A DNA stretch of 64,000 nt from Harmothoe impar (GCA_947462335.1 OX381714.1:51567800-51631799), one strand, 5' to 3'; counted from the stretch's first letter, positions 12,671 to 24,418 are shown. Notes: a model not told the origin generated them from the sequence alone. A program made the numbers and translations.

Positions 12671-13087
12671 TTTAAGGCTCAAAGAAACTGGCCGACCTTC
12701 TTTGCACTGTCAATCCTGCTGAGTATGATAAACATCCCGTTTGTATTTTCCTCATGTGAAGTCTCTGACCTTCCTGATGTTCTGCAGGGCAGCCTTTTAA
12801 GGCCCTACACATCACTCAGACTAGACCTACCCGACATGGAGCTTCTATAAATAGACAATATAGGGGAAGGAAGCCGTTTGAGCTCAGATGATTTTTACAG
12901 ACAGGCTTGATCAGTTTTGGCAGCAGTTCTCTCACCGTGTTTAAAATAGGGGCAGGTACATGCACTAAAACTTCAGTTGGTTTTGTATTTGATACAACGG
13001 TTGCCTTGAGTATAATAAACATGCGGAATTATACACGTTCTCATCTAGACAATGTCCACATTGAGATATGCCCCCCCCCTCTGTGCA

Positions 13088-13221
13088 TTAACCCTTTAAG
13101 GACAGTATTATCATTTAACATGCCCTTTGTCGTCATGTAGACCATGCATTAACAGGCCGGGGTTGATACACACGCACAGGTTCACTTCAGCTTTGAGGTA
13201 TCATGCTATCCTTAAAGCTGG
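13088..13221. mobile_element. Short TTAA-type MITE derivative
   Basis: TTAA followed by CCCTTTAAGGACAG forms the left end. The right end is GCTATCCTTAAAG. Most of the interior is deleted, leaving about 134 bp. Confidence 0.55.
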
Positions 13222-13499
13222 GCTGTCAGGGAATAAGTTCAGCATTTTCTATACATGGACTAAAATAACAGTTCCACCAGAGGGCAGCAGTGTTTGGACA
13301 GGGGACCATGAGCATTGTCCAGCAACAACATATTCACCCTATCTTGTGCTTGTAAGAGCTGAACTCCCAGTCCTTAAGAGCCCTCTTGTGAATGAAAACT
13401 GAACTATATCCAAAAGTGCTTTTGGCCTCACTTCAACCGTGACGGTCAAGCTTTAAAGGGTTAATTGGTAAAGGCACTGCCAAAGCACCCCCCCCCCCA

Positions 13500-13870
13500 C
13501 TATTCATTCTGTATGTATCCATGGCAACGCATCACACCGGAAGTACGAAGGACGCTCACTATGGTAATGGCCTCCAAACCGGAAGTAGAATTCAAGCGCC
13601 GCTTTTCTGGGATATCCTCGGCCCTTGTCTTCCTTCCTACCCTTCCCCGCCTACCCCAGCCTTCTAGTTCTCCTGCCGTCACTTTTGTCAGAAGACGTCA
13701 GAAATCCGCCCCCTTTTGGCTCAGCTCATAAATACCACCCCCCTCCATGGCAGCATACAAGCTCCCGCCGAGCTGGGGGCAAATTTCCCATGAGCCTTTG
13801 ACAAACATGGCCGCCTCCCTGGTGTGGGCGTTGCTATGGTAACGGGTGTGATGAGCGTCGTTATGAGAAC
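13500..13870. promoter_or_regulatory. Promoter-like CpG-containing patch with ETS, YY1 and X-box motifs
   Basis: Seen: two ACCGGAAGTA ETS-type sites (near 13,537 and 13,577), an RFX X-box-like GTTGCTATGGTAAC (near 13,831), a second half-match CCATGGCAAC (near 13,518) and AACATGGCCGCC, a YY1-type site (near 13,804). CpG density is higher than in the surroundings. Inference: this could be a TATA-less promoter or enhancer. No exon is attached to it here, so the call is weak. Confidence 0.35.
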
Positions 13871-14000
13871 CTGGGTATTTATCCTATGGATCCCAGCTAA
13901 GGGTCAACATTGGGCTTCTGATTGGATTATGGAGATGTTGGTACCCGCTCATATATGTGTATAGTTCATGGATTGATATGAGAGCTATCAATGATGTCTC

Positions 14001-14225
14001 GTTAGCCATTTAAATACTGCATGGTGTTTAGAATGCTTGTCCACGTGTCTTCATCGTGCACCACGGTGTTGGTGCATCATGCTGACCGTTTCGGAGTGTA
14101 TCAACTTTTACAGTCTGCATGATGCATTCATGAATGCAAGACTGGCAAATAGTATCTAGACAGGGCTGCATTCATGCATCATTGCAACAAAGGGTCGTAG
14201 TGCCCTACCCTGCCCTTAAAAGGAA
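14001..14225. mobile_element. TTAA-type MITE copy, degenerate
   Basis: The left end is GTTAGCCATTTAAATACTGCATGG and the right end is CTGCCCTTAAAAGG. Internal GATGCATTCATGAATGC and GGGCTGCATTCATGC arms are present. Confidence 0.55.
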
Positions 14226-14650
14226 AAGACATCCATACTATCCAGCTCAGGGGCTGGGTCCTTTATTGCACCAAATTGCTCCCAAAGTGGCTATTCTTCT
14301 CTATGCAGCCAAGTGCAAAGTTGAAGGTGGACAAATCGTGTCAGACCCTTGTTATTACTAATAGTTCCCTTCCGCCTGCCTTCCAAGCACTTATATTTTC
14401 TTTTATCTAGATCTGTTATTGCCAAGCTCAGAATGGCATGAATAAAATATCGGTTGTTATGTTGCCGTGGAAACTCCAAATGAGGACAATAAACCGACAT
14501 TTAAAAGTAGTAAAGACCACCAATTCCCACATCCCCCCATAACTGCAGGTTAAACCCATTTTATGAATCTGAAAGTCTGAATATTTCATCTCCAGTATTG
14601 TGAGACCCTGAAGGTGTAATTTCCTTATTCCTGGATCCATAATGGTAATG

Positions 14651-14907
14651 CTAACCCTTTAATGGATGTGTAGTGGTACTTTAATTTGTCATGATGCATG
14701 AATGCAACCCTGGCGAGTTACTCTCCATGCAGTGCAACATGCAAGTATTTTGACGGCCCTACATTGAAACCCATAATCTGCCCGCCCAAATGGTGGGCAT
14801 GATGCATCAATGCAGTGTTGGCGAGTTACTCACTAGCGCTGCGTTTTGTGTTGGTGCATCATGACGACAAATTAACGTGAAACCTTGGAGTACCATGTGG
14901 CCCTTAA
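14651..14907. mobile_element. TTAA-type MITE copy, abutting the next copy
   Basis: The left end is CTAACCCTTTAATGG. The right side breaks off at GTGGCCCTTAA exactly where the next copy starts, the two sharing TTAA at 14,904-14,907. This suggests insertion of one copy into, or recombination at, the TTAA inside the other's terminus. Confidence 0.6.
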
Positions 14908-15145
14908 CCCTTTAAGGATGGCATGCTGTCTTAAATAAAAATGTGTGACCATGATACACCAACATTATGCGAGTAAATCGCCAGCACTGCATTAGTGCAT
15001 CATGCGAACCCTTAGGATTGTATCAACCCTGTAGGGTCAGCATTCATGGGGCATATATGCAGTACTATAGTGAGAAACTCGCCAGTGCTCCATTCATGCA
15101 TCAAGACGACACAGAGCTTATGCTGACCTTGATTTAAAGGGTTAC
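14904..15145. mobile_element. TTAA-type MITE copy
   Basis: TTAA followed by CCCTTTAAGGATGGCATGC is on the left, and GATTTAAAGGG followed by TTAC is on the right. Internal GAGAAACTCGCCAG arms are degenerate. Confidence 0.65.
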
Positions 15146-15939
15146 ATAGTTGAGGCAGTAAGGGAGTTAGACACTACCTGCAGGTGTTGCACGGCTCCAG
15201 CACCCACCTGAGATAAGGCCCTGGTCACCTACTAAACACCCGGCTACTGAAATATGCACACCAGCCTGAGGTATAGGCCGGGTATACAGGGGTCTGGGGG
15301 AGTGGGTAGTAAAGATGAGAGACACTAGGCAGCCCAGGAGGGGCATACACATGAACCTCTACTCTGTATAAGTGGTAGTTACCCCCATTACATCTAGGGT
15401 ACCTTCACCCTGAGCCGGACATACCTTGAGACGGACACCTCAGTTTGTGCCCCCCACCCACTCCAAGGCCAAATTAAAAGGTTTAGACTCAAAGTTGCCA
15501 CTTTCGTTACTCTTTAAACCCGCAGATCTCGGTACCCCTCCACCGACAGTCAGGGCGCAGTCGGGACAGGTACTCAGCCCTATTTATAGGAGAGCTGGGG
15601 CTTTAAGGAGCTCCTACTTTTCCCTTTGGATGTCAATCAGAATTTAGCATCAATTCACGACACAAATCTGGACAATAAACATCCTACTTTGTCTCTAGCA
15701 GGGAGTGCTATAATTATGTCTAAATGCTGCCAGGAAAATTACATGTTTAGCCTATATAGTATAAATTTAAGACTATCCCTTCATGCTTGACTTCCCGATA
15801 AAAGCAAAGCGACATAGTAAGGCAAATAGTGCATATAGACATTGCATAAGTAAACTTTATTTTAAAAAGGGGAGAGGAGGGTAAAATAATGCTGACTCAT
15901 CATATATAACATACCGGGTATGCTATGTTATCATGTCTA
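15146..15939. other. Gene-free stretch with one TIR-element fragment
   Basis: A segment at about 15,398-15,441 (AGGGTACCTTCACC ... CCTTGAGACGGACA) matches one end of the TA-flanked element at 19,679. Nothing else is recognisable. Confidence 0.45.
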
Positions 15940-16261
15940 CCGTATTCGACGTAATAAGCGCCCTGGGCGCTTAAAATATTATTTTATGTGAAAAAATCAG
16001 CCTCAAATATTCATTTTAAGAAGCGCCCCCCATGGCTGCCATATACAGACCTCAGAGGCATCTAGAAGGCATCTCATACCCTTATTACTTCACACTTGGC
16101 TTGACCTTAACACCTGCGCAGGTGTGAAGTGCTCCATTTACACACAGGTGAGAAGATCATTAACAAAATCGCAGAAGCATATTGAAAAATCTGGGGGAAA
16201 CATCTGAAAAAGGGAGGGGGGGCGCTTATTAGGGGGAGGGCGCTTATTACGTCGAATACGG
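15940..16261. mobile_element. 322-bp MITE with 24-bp perfect TIRs and TA target duplication
   Basis: The left TIR at 15,940-15,963 (CCGTATTCGACGTAATAAGC, then GCCC) is the exact inverse of the right TIR at 16,238-16,261. Both sides are bounded by TA (15,938-15,939 and 16,262-16,263). TA duplication points to a Tc1/mariner-type origin. The interior is A+T-rich and non-coding. Confidence 0.85.
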
Positions 16262-16907
16262 TATATGTAAAGGCTACGAGCCAAATCTGGGAGCCACATT
16301 TTAGAGTCATTATAATTAAAATACAAAATATTATCAGAACAAGGGCAAATATACTGAGATATAAAATATGAGAAAAAGGCAAATATATAGACTATCTAGC
16401 CGATGCCTGTCAGGGCTGAGAAGTGCCTGGATACCATCATTGTGAACGTACATAGGATCAGTATCAGTTTGTGCAAAAGGGTGGGTGCAATGCGGTAGTA
16501 AAGGGACACTTCTCTAATAATGGGCCCCTCTCATGCTATAAGGGGTTTGAGGGCGAGTCTCAGTAGTTATAAATGGGACATGACAGTGATAGGCATTTCT
16601 AGGTGGGGTAGTATTTATACCACTTTTACATGGAACATTGCTATGAATATCCTATGGGATGATATATTCCCGAAGGGTTGACAAAGTGCACTAATGTAGA
16701 CTGGCTCCAGGCCCCCAATTCTACTGCTACCCCACCTCACATCTACAATCAGAAACATATCTTTAGTCAGGAAAAGAAAGTTATTTTGCATCATGCCCTC
16801 CTTAATCCTTTATGGGACACATAGTTCTTCATGTGATGTGTACCTTTTCCTTGTCGAGTAAATCGCCGGTATTGTTTTTGGTTATTATTGAAAGACGTGC
16901 AATATAT

Positions 16908-17628
16908 CAGGGATATTGCTAGGATTTTTTTCAATGGGCCAATGGCGCATTTAGGGGTATGAATAATGCGCCATTTTTAAGAACAATGAGCCAATATATT
17001 GTTTCATTGTTGCCAAAAACTTTTTAAGCACACAAACCACAAAATTCGACACGGCCTCATGGGCCTTTTTTTTTGGCTTAGTGACATGCGACATGAGGAA
17101 TATAAGAGATAGTGACATGGGACATAGCCTTTTGTTAAAATCGACATGGTGACATGGTTATTTCTTAAAATCGACAGGGCGACATGGCCATTTCTAAAAA
17201 TCGACAGGGAAAATTGGGACCCCCAATCCAGACCCCCAGAATGTGGCCTGAGTGTGTGGATGGTGAGATTTTACACAGGCCATTTGCCTTCTACACAGGC
17301 CACATTGGGCCTGGGCCCGTAGTTTTCTAGAGCTATAAGCCTGGGTGGCCCACAGGCATTTAATTTTTGAGAAATTAAGGAAAATTTCTGTTCACATCAC
17401 ATCTAAATGGGATGTAAATGACTGTTTCTCCCATGTTATTAGCTTTCCAATGATATACTGCACTCCATATCTGGATTATTGCACACATAGCTCTGGTCAG
17501 ATTTCTTTCAAATCTAAAGATCCAGGGTGGCTTAATGCGCCCATGGGCGCACATAGAGGGCCTTTTAATGCGCCATTTAGGAGTTTAATGCGTCTATGGC
17601 GCAGGGCGCGGCCCTAGAAATATCCCTG
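16908..17628. mobile_element. hAT-like 721-bp element carrying a nested dispersed repeat
   Basis: The left end CAGGGATATTGCTAGG and right end CCTAGAAATATCCCTG are inverted (one mismatch in 16 bases). ATATAT flanks both ends. CAGGG termini are typical of hAT elements, though the duplication seen is 6 rather than 8 bp. The interior carries an inverted copy (about 17,050-17,245) of the dispersed repeat at 3010-3206. No transposase ORF is present. Confidence 0.65.
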
Positions 17629-17681
17629 ATATATTGTCAGCCAGTAAAAATTACTAAACCCAATCATTTACCATGACGATG

Positions 17682-17798
17682 TTATTGGTCCGGCATGATG
17701 CATGCACGCAGCCATATTTCTCTCCAAGGGCTGCATTCATGCATCATGACAACAAATGACACAACACATTAAAGCACGATGCGGCCCTTAAAGGGTTA
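17682..17798. mobile_element. Truncated TTAA-type MITE copy
   Basis: The left end is missing. The central hairpin (GATGCATGCACGCAGCC ... GGGCTGCATTCATGC) and the right end GCGGCCCTTAAAGGGTTA are intact. Confidence 0.6.
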
Positions 17799-18084
17799 GA
17801 GGGTGAATACCGCCATGTTTACAGTGCATGCTGGGCCATGTTGTATAAGGAGGTGTGGTCACGTGGCATCTGTTTAAGGATGACTCAGTTAGCTCTCCCC
17901 CCGTCCTACAAATAATTCAAATATCAGGAAATACACGTATAGATGTGAGATGTCATCAGAGGTGTATCTGACATGGGTGACTATACACGGAGGGGTAAGG
18001 AGAATAGGGCACGGAAGTGGAGAGGGTGAGTTAACGTACAATCAATCCTATGTTGAATTCTACAGTAAATTACTACTGTAAATT

Positions 18085-18231
18085 AGGGATGAAAGTTTTC
18101 AAGTTTTTCCCTGATTTCAAGTTTCTTTTTGTGTCTCGAAGTCCCGTTCTTAGTGGCATAGAAGAACTGAATTCAGGAGTATCCATTTGAACATTTCAAG
18201 TTTTCTTTTTAGATTAGTCACTTTCATCCCT
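18085..18231. mobile_element. 147-bp MITE with AGGGATGAAAG termini
   Basis: The ends are AGGGATGAAAGT and ACTTTCATCCCT. The interior has GATTTCAAG and TTTGAACATTT blocks. A second copy of the same length and order is in a PAK intron at 36,037-36,182, and a fragment is near 8219. Confidence 0.7.
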
Positions 18232-18494
18232 GTGTGAATCCAGGCTACACTAGATTCTACGGTAGATCCCCAGTAGGTTCTACAGTAGATCCTCAGTAGG
18301 TTCTACTGTGTACCTACACTAACTATTTACAGTGTAGCGGCCTTCTATATGGAGCCGCTGTTAGTAATGGCATTGTATAGGCAGTGACTCCTTAGCAATG
18401 AGCCTTTGAATAAGGTGAAATCCAGTGAATTGCAAACATATCCTTCCAAATTAACATCCACATAGACATGGACATAAATATCAATGGTACGGGC

Positions 18495-18720
18495 CGCATA
18501 TAGTGTCCTCATCATCATGATACATGAATGCACCCCCTGCGAGTCCACTTACCAGTGCTGCATTAAAGCATCATGACGATACAAAGGGCTGCTACACTCC
18601 CCGATGGTCGGCATGATGCATAGATGAGCGAGTAGATTGACCAGGGCTGCATTCTTACATCATGCCGACAAAGGGCATGGGATATTAAAGGACAATCCGG
18701 CCTTTCAAAGCTTAAAGGTT
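18495..18720. mobile_element. TTAA-type MITE copy, degenerate
   Basis: Internal modules are recognisable (CATGAATGCACCCCCTGCGAG, CATGATGCATAGATGAGCGAG, GGGCTGCATTC). The ends are decayed (CGGCCTTTCAAAGCTTAAAGG). Confidence 0.5.
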
Positions 18721-19678
18721 TAAAGACCTACTATACCGTAGTCTGTGTAGCCGTTCTAGCTGTGTCTGCCAACTTTTGGCGGGAAACCCACAGAAAAAGC
18801 AGACGACATCTGGCTCTGGTAAAGACGCTTCGCTGGTTCCTGGTCGTGAGCGGCAATAACATGTTTGCCAATACGATCTAGGGAACCAGCAGCAGCTGGG
18901 ATAAAACTGGTTCTGAAATACACACCCGGAAAGTGCTTTATACATGGATCTGGTGTAGGTAGGATGTGATATAGTATAAAACTAGTATAGTGAAATACAC
19001 AACCGGATAGGCCTTTGTTGGCCTCAGATAAGGAGGAAAATCTCTTTTTGCTATACATTTTGCTATAACATAGCATTGCAGAAGGATTTACTCTGAATAT
19101 CGTAAAGAAATACACTTTTCATGTTGTCTTTTAAGTCAACATGAAGCTATCAGCGTCACTATTATCTTTTATAAAATTGTGAAAATCCCCATTTATAATG
19201 TTTTACTTTTGGTACAATTCTACTCGTGATTCCCACACCAATCATTGCCCCAAGTGACACCAATCGATCTACCGGGCTGGTCTACACCTTAGTATTTACT
19301 CACCATTTGGTAGATTCGCAACAGAACTGAGCCCTTGCCAGTTAGAACAGAAAAAAAACAGACACACCAACGCTACCCACCCCACCAATCCATAATGTCA
19401 GTTAGGGGAGCCCTTTTTGATGCATTTCCCCTCCCCGGTGTTTTTTAAGTCGTGGCCTTTCCCTCAGTAGTGGCCGTGAAAAACGAGCAGAGGGTAGCTC
19501 TGGGCAGACGGAGAAAATGAAACTGACGATTTACCGACCACGTGGCTTGTTGAGAGAGGTGCCGAGACCTTCAGGCCGCCATTGGTCCTCTGCTCAGTAG
19601 TCTGAATATTGGCTGATTTCCATATGGACCAGGTATACGTCACCTGAAATGGGAAGGTCGACAAAGGTTAAAGACGTA
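18721..19678. other. Gene-free stretch with an internal duplication
   Basis: Two related segments, near 18,908-18,930 and 18,990-19,015, share GAAATACACA-CCGGA. Open frames on the minus strand span them, but no family is recognised and there is no splice-supported exon. Confidence 0.35.
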
Positions 19679-19895
19679 GGGTAGATTCACCATGAGTCGG
19701 ACACATATCCTGAGACAGACAGTGACATTTGAAGTTATTCATGTACAATACGACTTCTAGTGTTTGATTTTTTTTTGGAAAGAATAACACTGAAACTTTA
19801 CTACTGTTCACAAATAAAGAGCATAATGTGCTTGAATAACCACAAAATCAAGTGTCCGTCTCAAGGTATGCGTCCTACTCCAGGTGAATCTACCC
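19679..19895. mobile_element. 217-bp MITE with long TIRs and TA target duplication
   Basis: The left arm starts GGGTAGATTCACCATGAGTC and the right arm ends GGTGAATCTACCC. The arms are about 43 bp long with a handful of mismatches. TA flanks both ends (19,677-78 and 19,896-97), so a Tc1/mariner-type origin is likely. The interior is A+T-rich. Confidence 0.8.
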
Positions 19896-19904
19896 TAAGA
19901 CTTT

Positions 19905-20306
19905 GCTAACTCGTTAGGGAGGGCATGATGCATCAAACATTTATGGTGCATGATACACCAAGTCAGAACTGACCCCTTTCTCGTCAGTGATGCAGTGGCA
20001 CATCATGCGGGCCATTTGGGATGTATTGACCCATCAGAGTTGCCACTTTTCCTACTTTTGCAGGAATTCCTACATTTTCGCTAGAGTAACTGTATTAAAT
20101 TATCTTAATTTACTACAGAAAATCGACCAAAATTGTAAGATTTCCGACTTTTTGTCGACGAGTGAGTGGCATCTCTGCCCCTGTAGGGTCTGCATGAGAC
20201 CTTGTGTTGATCTGATGCAGCTCCGGCGAGTTACTCACCAGTTATTGCATAATGCCCACTAAGGGGATAAAGGCATTAAAGCAGTATGCTGCTCTTAAAG
20301 AGCTAA
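19905..20306. mobile_element. TTAA-type MITE copy with an insertion
   Basis: Family modules appear at both ends (GGGAGGGCATGATGCATC; GCTGCTCTTAAAGAGC). About 110 bp of unrelated A+T-rich DNA (about 20,040-20,160) interrupts the middle. Confidence 0.5.
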
Positions 20307-21188
20307 CAGAAGCATATCCTGTTAAACTGTCAAGATACAGGAAATAACAATGGAAAGTATCAGAAGAGAAACTCGACATCTGTCGTTGATCATGTATTGA
20401 GTGCTAGAAACTGGATTTCCTGATGGGAAAGACTACTTTTTGATAGCCTAAATGATATACATGGACCTTAGTTGAAGACGTCGACAAATGTAAGACCTAT
20501 TCAATTAATATAATCAATCCAGCAGAAAGGTTATACCCCACGGCCCTGCCTGGAGCATCCTTTCACTGTGGCCGCCAACACATACGGGGCCCCAGGGGGT
20601 TGCTGTGTAACTTGTCAATTTTAAGAAATGCCAATGTCCCTTGTCGATTTTAATACATAGGTCTTGTCCCTTGTTACACATACCATTAAAACAGATCCCT
20701 ACCCAGCGATGCACCGCGCCCCAAGCTGGCCCCATCATAACTAAGTTCTACCTTGGACTCACAGTTGGAGATTGAAAATATTACGCCACTCCGACCCTAT
20801 TTGCGATATGCTAAGGCATTCCCGCCATGCAGTATAGTAGGGCAGACGAACGCTGTCTCCATGATTTTCCCGCGCCAATATTTCCGGCAGCGGAGCTGCT
20901 GGTCAGTTTTAAAAAGCAGGTCTTGTTCCTTGTCGACAACCCCCAGCGTCCACATATCCCTTATTATTATCCATGGGTTTTAAACAGCTAGAGTCTTGTC
21001 ACCTTGTCGGTTTTACCCGTCTGGGTCCCTATATATACAAAATGCTGTGCCAGTGTTTAGACTGGTTTCTCCCCCGTGGTGCATTTCGCACCTCCCTTCT
21101 ACTTCTCACCACGTTATTTAGTGCACTGTCTGTTAACCTTACAGTTGGTTCTGTATACCAGGAAACATGTTCTCTCCTAGCTATTTAT
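20307..21188. other. Gene-free stretch
   Basis: A fragment at about 20,610-20,675 (TTGTCAATTTTAAGAAATGCC ... TTGTCGATTTTAA) belongs to the dispersed repeat at 3010. No exon was recognised. Confidence 0.4.
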
Positions 21189-21404
21189 ACTTAAAGGTCC
21201 ACGCAGGGATTCAATGCACTATATCCGTTGAATGCTACCCAGTGGTGCATCCATGCATCTTGCCGACCCTATGCGGTTGAGGCACAATGGCTGGCATGAT
21301 GCTTGAATGCAGCGCTGGCGAGTAACTCACCATGGCTGCATTCATGCATCACAACGACTAAGGTCATACTGCATTAAAACACTATGTGGCCCTTAAAGGG
21401 TTAT
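21189..21404. mobile_element. TTAA-type MITE copy
   Basis: The right end GTGGCCCTTAAAGGGTTA is intact. The internal hairpin arms (CAGCGCTGGCGAGTAACTC) are present. The left end is degenerate. Confidence 0.6.
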
Positions 21405-21649
21405 TACATTGCCAATGGAGTATACAGTTAGTTCTGTAAACCAGAAACACACTAAACATGTTCTCTGTCTTAAGCTGTTTACCCTCCATCCTAAACAGCC
21501 TTTTCGTTAACACGTGAAATGTATTGGAATGCAGCTCACGTAAATAGGTCACTTCGTCTTCAATATTCTACCACCGCCAAAGGTCTGAACCATATAGCGT
21601 GCTCTTCCAGTTCTGCTAGTAGACCCATGCGGTGAACTTTGAAAATATC

Positions 21650-21985
21650 TGGTGAAAGTACCAATGGAATAGGCATTGACATAACTGAATAAATAATCTA
21701 TAGAGGGATATACATTATTGAATATACTATCGATTGTCATAAAAATAACTTAAGAACCCATCTATGGGCATACAGATAACTGAAATAAATTATCTATAGG
21801 CATACAAATTACTGAGGAAATTATCAAATTGCATACAAATGACTGAGGAAACCATCCATAGGCATTCAAATAACCAAAGAAACCATCTATAGGTATACAA
21901 ATAATTGATGACACAATCTATAAATAAACAAATATAACATAACTGAAATTAATTTATATGCATACATGTAGCTGAAGTAACTATC
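21650..21985. repeat. Degenerate tandem repeat (ATAACTGAA / ATCTATAGGCATACAA)
   Basis: A roughly 35-bp unit combining ATAACTGAAATAA and TATCTATAGGCATACAA recurs with drift about eight times. It is A+T-rich and non-coding. The motif GACATAACTGAA also occurs near 7018. Confidence 0.6.
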
Positions 21986-24049
21986 AATAGCATGTGTATA
22001 CGTCCTTAAGCACCATACCCTACCAGTGGTTTGCCTCGGGTCGACCTCTACAATTACCCTCGGGTAATACAGAAACTCCACACCTGCCCTCGGTAGGTTC
22101 TATCTATGTACCTCAGGTGTATACATTCTGTACCTGCTAACCTGCCCCTTTATCATAACTCGCCACCCCACTCTGTACTCCATGGCTGCTCCCCCACCCA
22201 CACTGAAAAAGTAAACGTGTCTCCAGACTTGTCAAAGTGACTATCATAAAATAAACGAGTCAAAAGTTGTCTAACCTATCAGGTTACCATCCCACAAATA
22301 GAATCTTGAGCTGACAAATGACAGGTTTTAGGCTGGCACATGCCAAATGGGCATTCTATCTCCAGCTAGAAGACCCGCTTCCTTGTCACTTACACGAGTT
22401 TTTGACTCGTTTATTTTATGACCGTCACTTGTAAGAGTCTGGAGACAAGTTTACTTTTTGACTGCAACTACCTGTATACAGGTATCAGCAGGGTGCCAGG
22501 TGGGTAACCTGCTGCATGAAACCAGACACACATCAAATAAAGCATGAGCCGAGCATGATCTGCAGATTCTGATAAACTGTGTACCTAACTCACATAGCTA
22601 GCAGATTCAGATAGAATTCAGATAGGTTACCGATCCTGCTGACACGGCTAGAAGATTCGGATAGGACCTGACTGACCAAATCAGCAGATTTAGATAGCTT
22701 ATAGATCTAGCTGACAGACTACTAGCAGATTCAGATAGGATTGTAGATCTTACCTACTGTTTTATATATTGTAAGGTATATAGGATGGATAGGGATAGGT
22801 AGGTTATAGTCATATACCAGTCTACGAATAAGAGAAATTTTAGTGATGCTTTGTGATGATGCTTGGTTGTTTTGATTTTTAAGATGTCACCAGAACTTTA
22901 ACAGATATCTGAACTATTGTTGTATTCATATTGCCTGTTTTGAATGTTTTGTTGACTTATATTTTCCAGTAAAGTTGCACTCTCCTTGGCCAAATGATCC
23001 TTTATACATTTTGTACACTATAGATATTTTTACTAGATAGCAGGGTATAAGAACAGGATTTCATAGGAATTTCCCGTGAAATTCTAGGTTAATTGATGTG
23101 ACTTCATTGAGGGACTTCCACCTAGTAATTAGAACTCTTCTACTACTGTATTTGGGAGAGTTAATTCTAGTTAGCAATTACAGGGGTTAACAGCGCATTA
23201 AGAGTCTGACCCTATGTGTGTGTATGTGTACAGGGGCAAGGACTGCTCCCCAGCCCGGGCCCTCCTATGTCTCTACATTGACAAGTCGGACGATACCAGG
23301 TACGTACTCCTCTCACCACCCCTGGGTGTGTTCGGAAACTGCCTCTTCCTGAGCTGCTCCCAATCTCCCATCGGCTGCGTTCGTAAACGCTTTAAAACCC
23401 GAGTAGCTCCTTCCTCTACTTCCGGGTGCGTTCGTGAGTTGAGACCATTTTGAGCAGAGTTTTGCTTGACCCTGGGGTTCCCATTATAATGGAATGGTGG
23501 AGCTTGTCACGGCAATCTTTATGAGCTTGGTAGGCTTGCTTTTATGAAATGAAAAAAAAGAGGGCTGATAATCTGAAAATGGCAAGGGAAGTCTAAAGAT
23601 ATAGGAAACCTATTCTTGCTGTGAAAAGGAAAGAAAAGGGTGACTGGATATGTTGAATTGTTTCCTCAAACTTATTCTACAGCCTACCCACATGTATTTC
23701 CCATCTTCTGCGTTATGATATAGCATACACCCATGCTTTTCACTATGAATGCTAGCATCTCCAAATAATGCTTCTCCCCAAGAAAACGTATTTCCCTTCC
23801 TATTGTACATAACAAGTCTGTATCTAATTTATTGTGTAACTCTTCAGACAACAACTATGGGATACCATGATTACTCGCTGGTGTACTATAGCATTGTGTG
23901 TGTGGGGGGGGGGGTCCTGCCGATGATTGCTGAAAGAGAGATTGTCAACTAAATAAGACAGGTATTAGGCCTACATGTAGTAGGCAGATGAATAGATGGG
24001 ATGGAAGATAGGCTTCAGTCAACTAAAATCTAGCCTAGTGGGTGGGCAG
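21986..24049. other. Gene-free region with one foldback and drifting repeats
   Basis: Apart from the foldback element annotated at 22,204, this holds AGCAGATTCAGATAGG-type degenerate repeats at about 22,555-22,745 and a G run near 23,905. A small CpG-rich patch at 23,320-23,450 has repeated GTGCGTTCGT/CTGCGTTCGT motifs. No exon is supported. Confidence 0.4.
22204..22460. mobile_element. Foldback/MITE with arms of about 60 bp
   Basis: The left arm (22,204-22,268) contains AGTAAACGTGTCTCCAGACT and AAATAAACGAGTCAAAA. The right arm (22,398-22,460) is its inverse (TTTTGACTCGTTTATTTTAT ... GTCTGGAGACAAGTTTACTT). The spacer is about 130 bp. Clear target duplications were not identified. Confidence 0.75.
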
Positions 24050-24182
24050 AATGATGCCTTATTGTAGGCATAAGGATTGCATTGGTGCATCACACTGACG
24101 CTTCGGGAGAGTATCAACTCCGCATGTTCATTATGATGCATGAATGCATCATTGCACTCTGCTACCCTTAATAGGGTCAATA
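24050..24182. mobile_element. Fragment of TTAA-type MITE
   Basis: Interior and right-end matches only: GATGCATGAATGCATC and CTACCCTTAATAGGG. Confidence 0.4.
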
Positions 24183-24418
24183 CAATTTGGGTACATGTAC
24201 ATGTAAAACAGTTTCTTGGAAACAAAAATCAAGATATAGGTACCATCTACAGAACTTGCTTAGGGGGAACTTAAAACATCATAGCTACAATAGGCCTATG
24301 TATGGCAGGTATTCCCATTCTAGTTTTCAAACACCCCAAGTTCATAAATACACCAGGGTGTGAGGGTATATACCTAGAAGTCCCTAGCACAGGAGGTGCC
24401 AACACCCTCCAGTAAGCA

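Noticed and set aside
23214..23453. 79-codon open frame with repeated GTGCGTTCGT
   Set aside because: Low-complexity repeats account for it, and there is no homology that I recognise.
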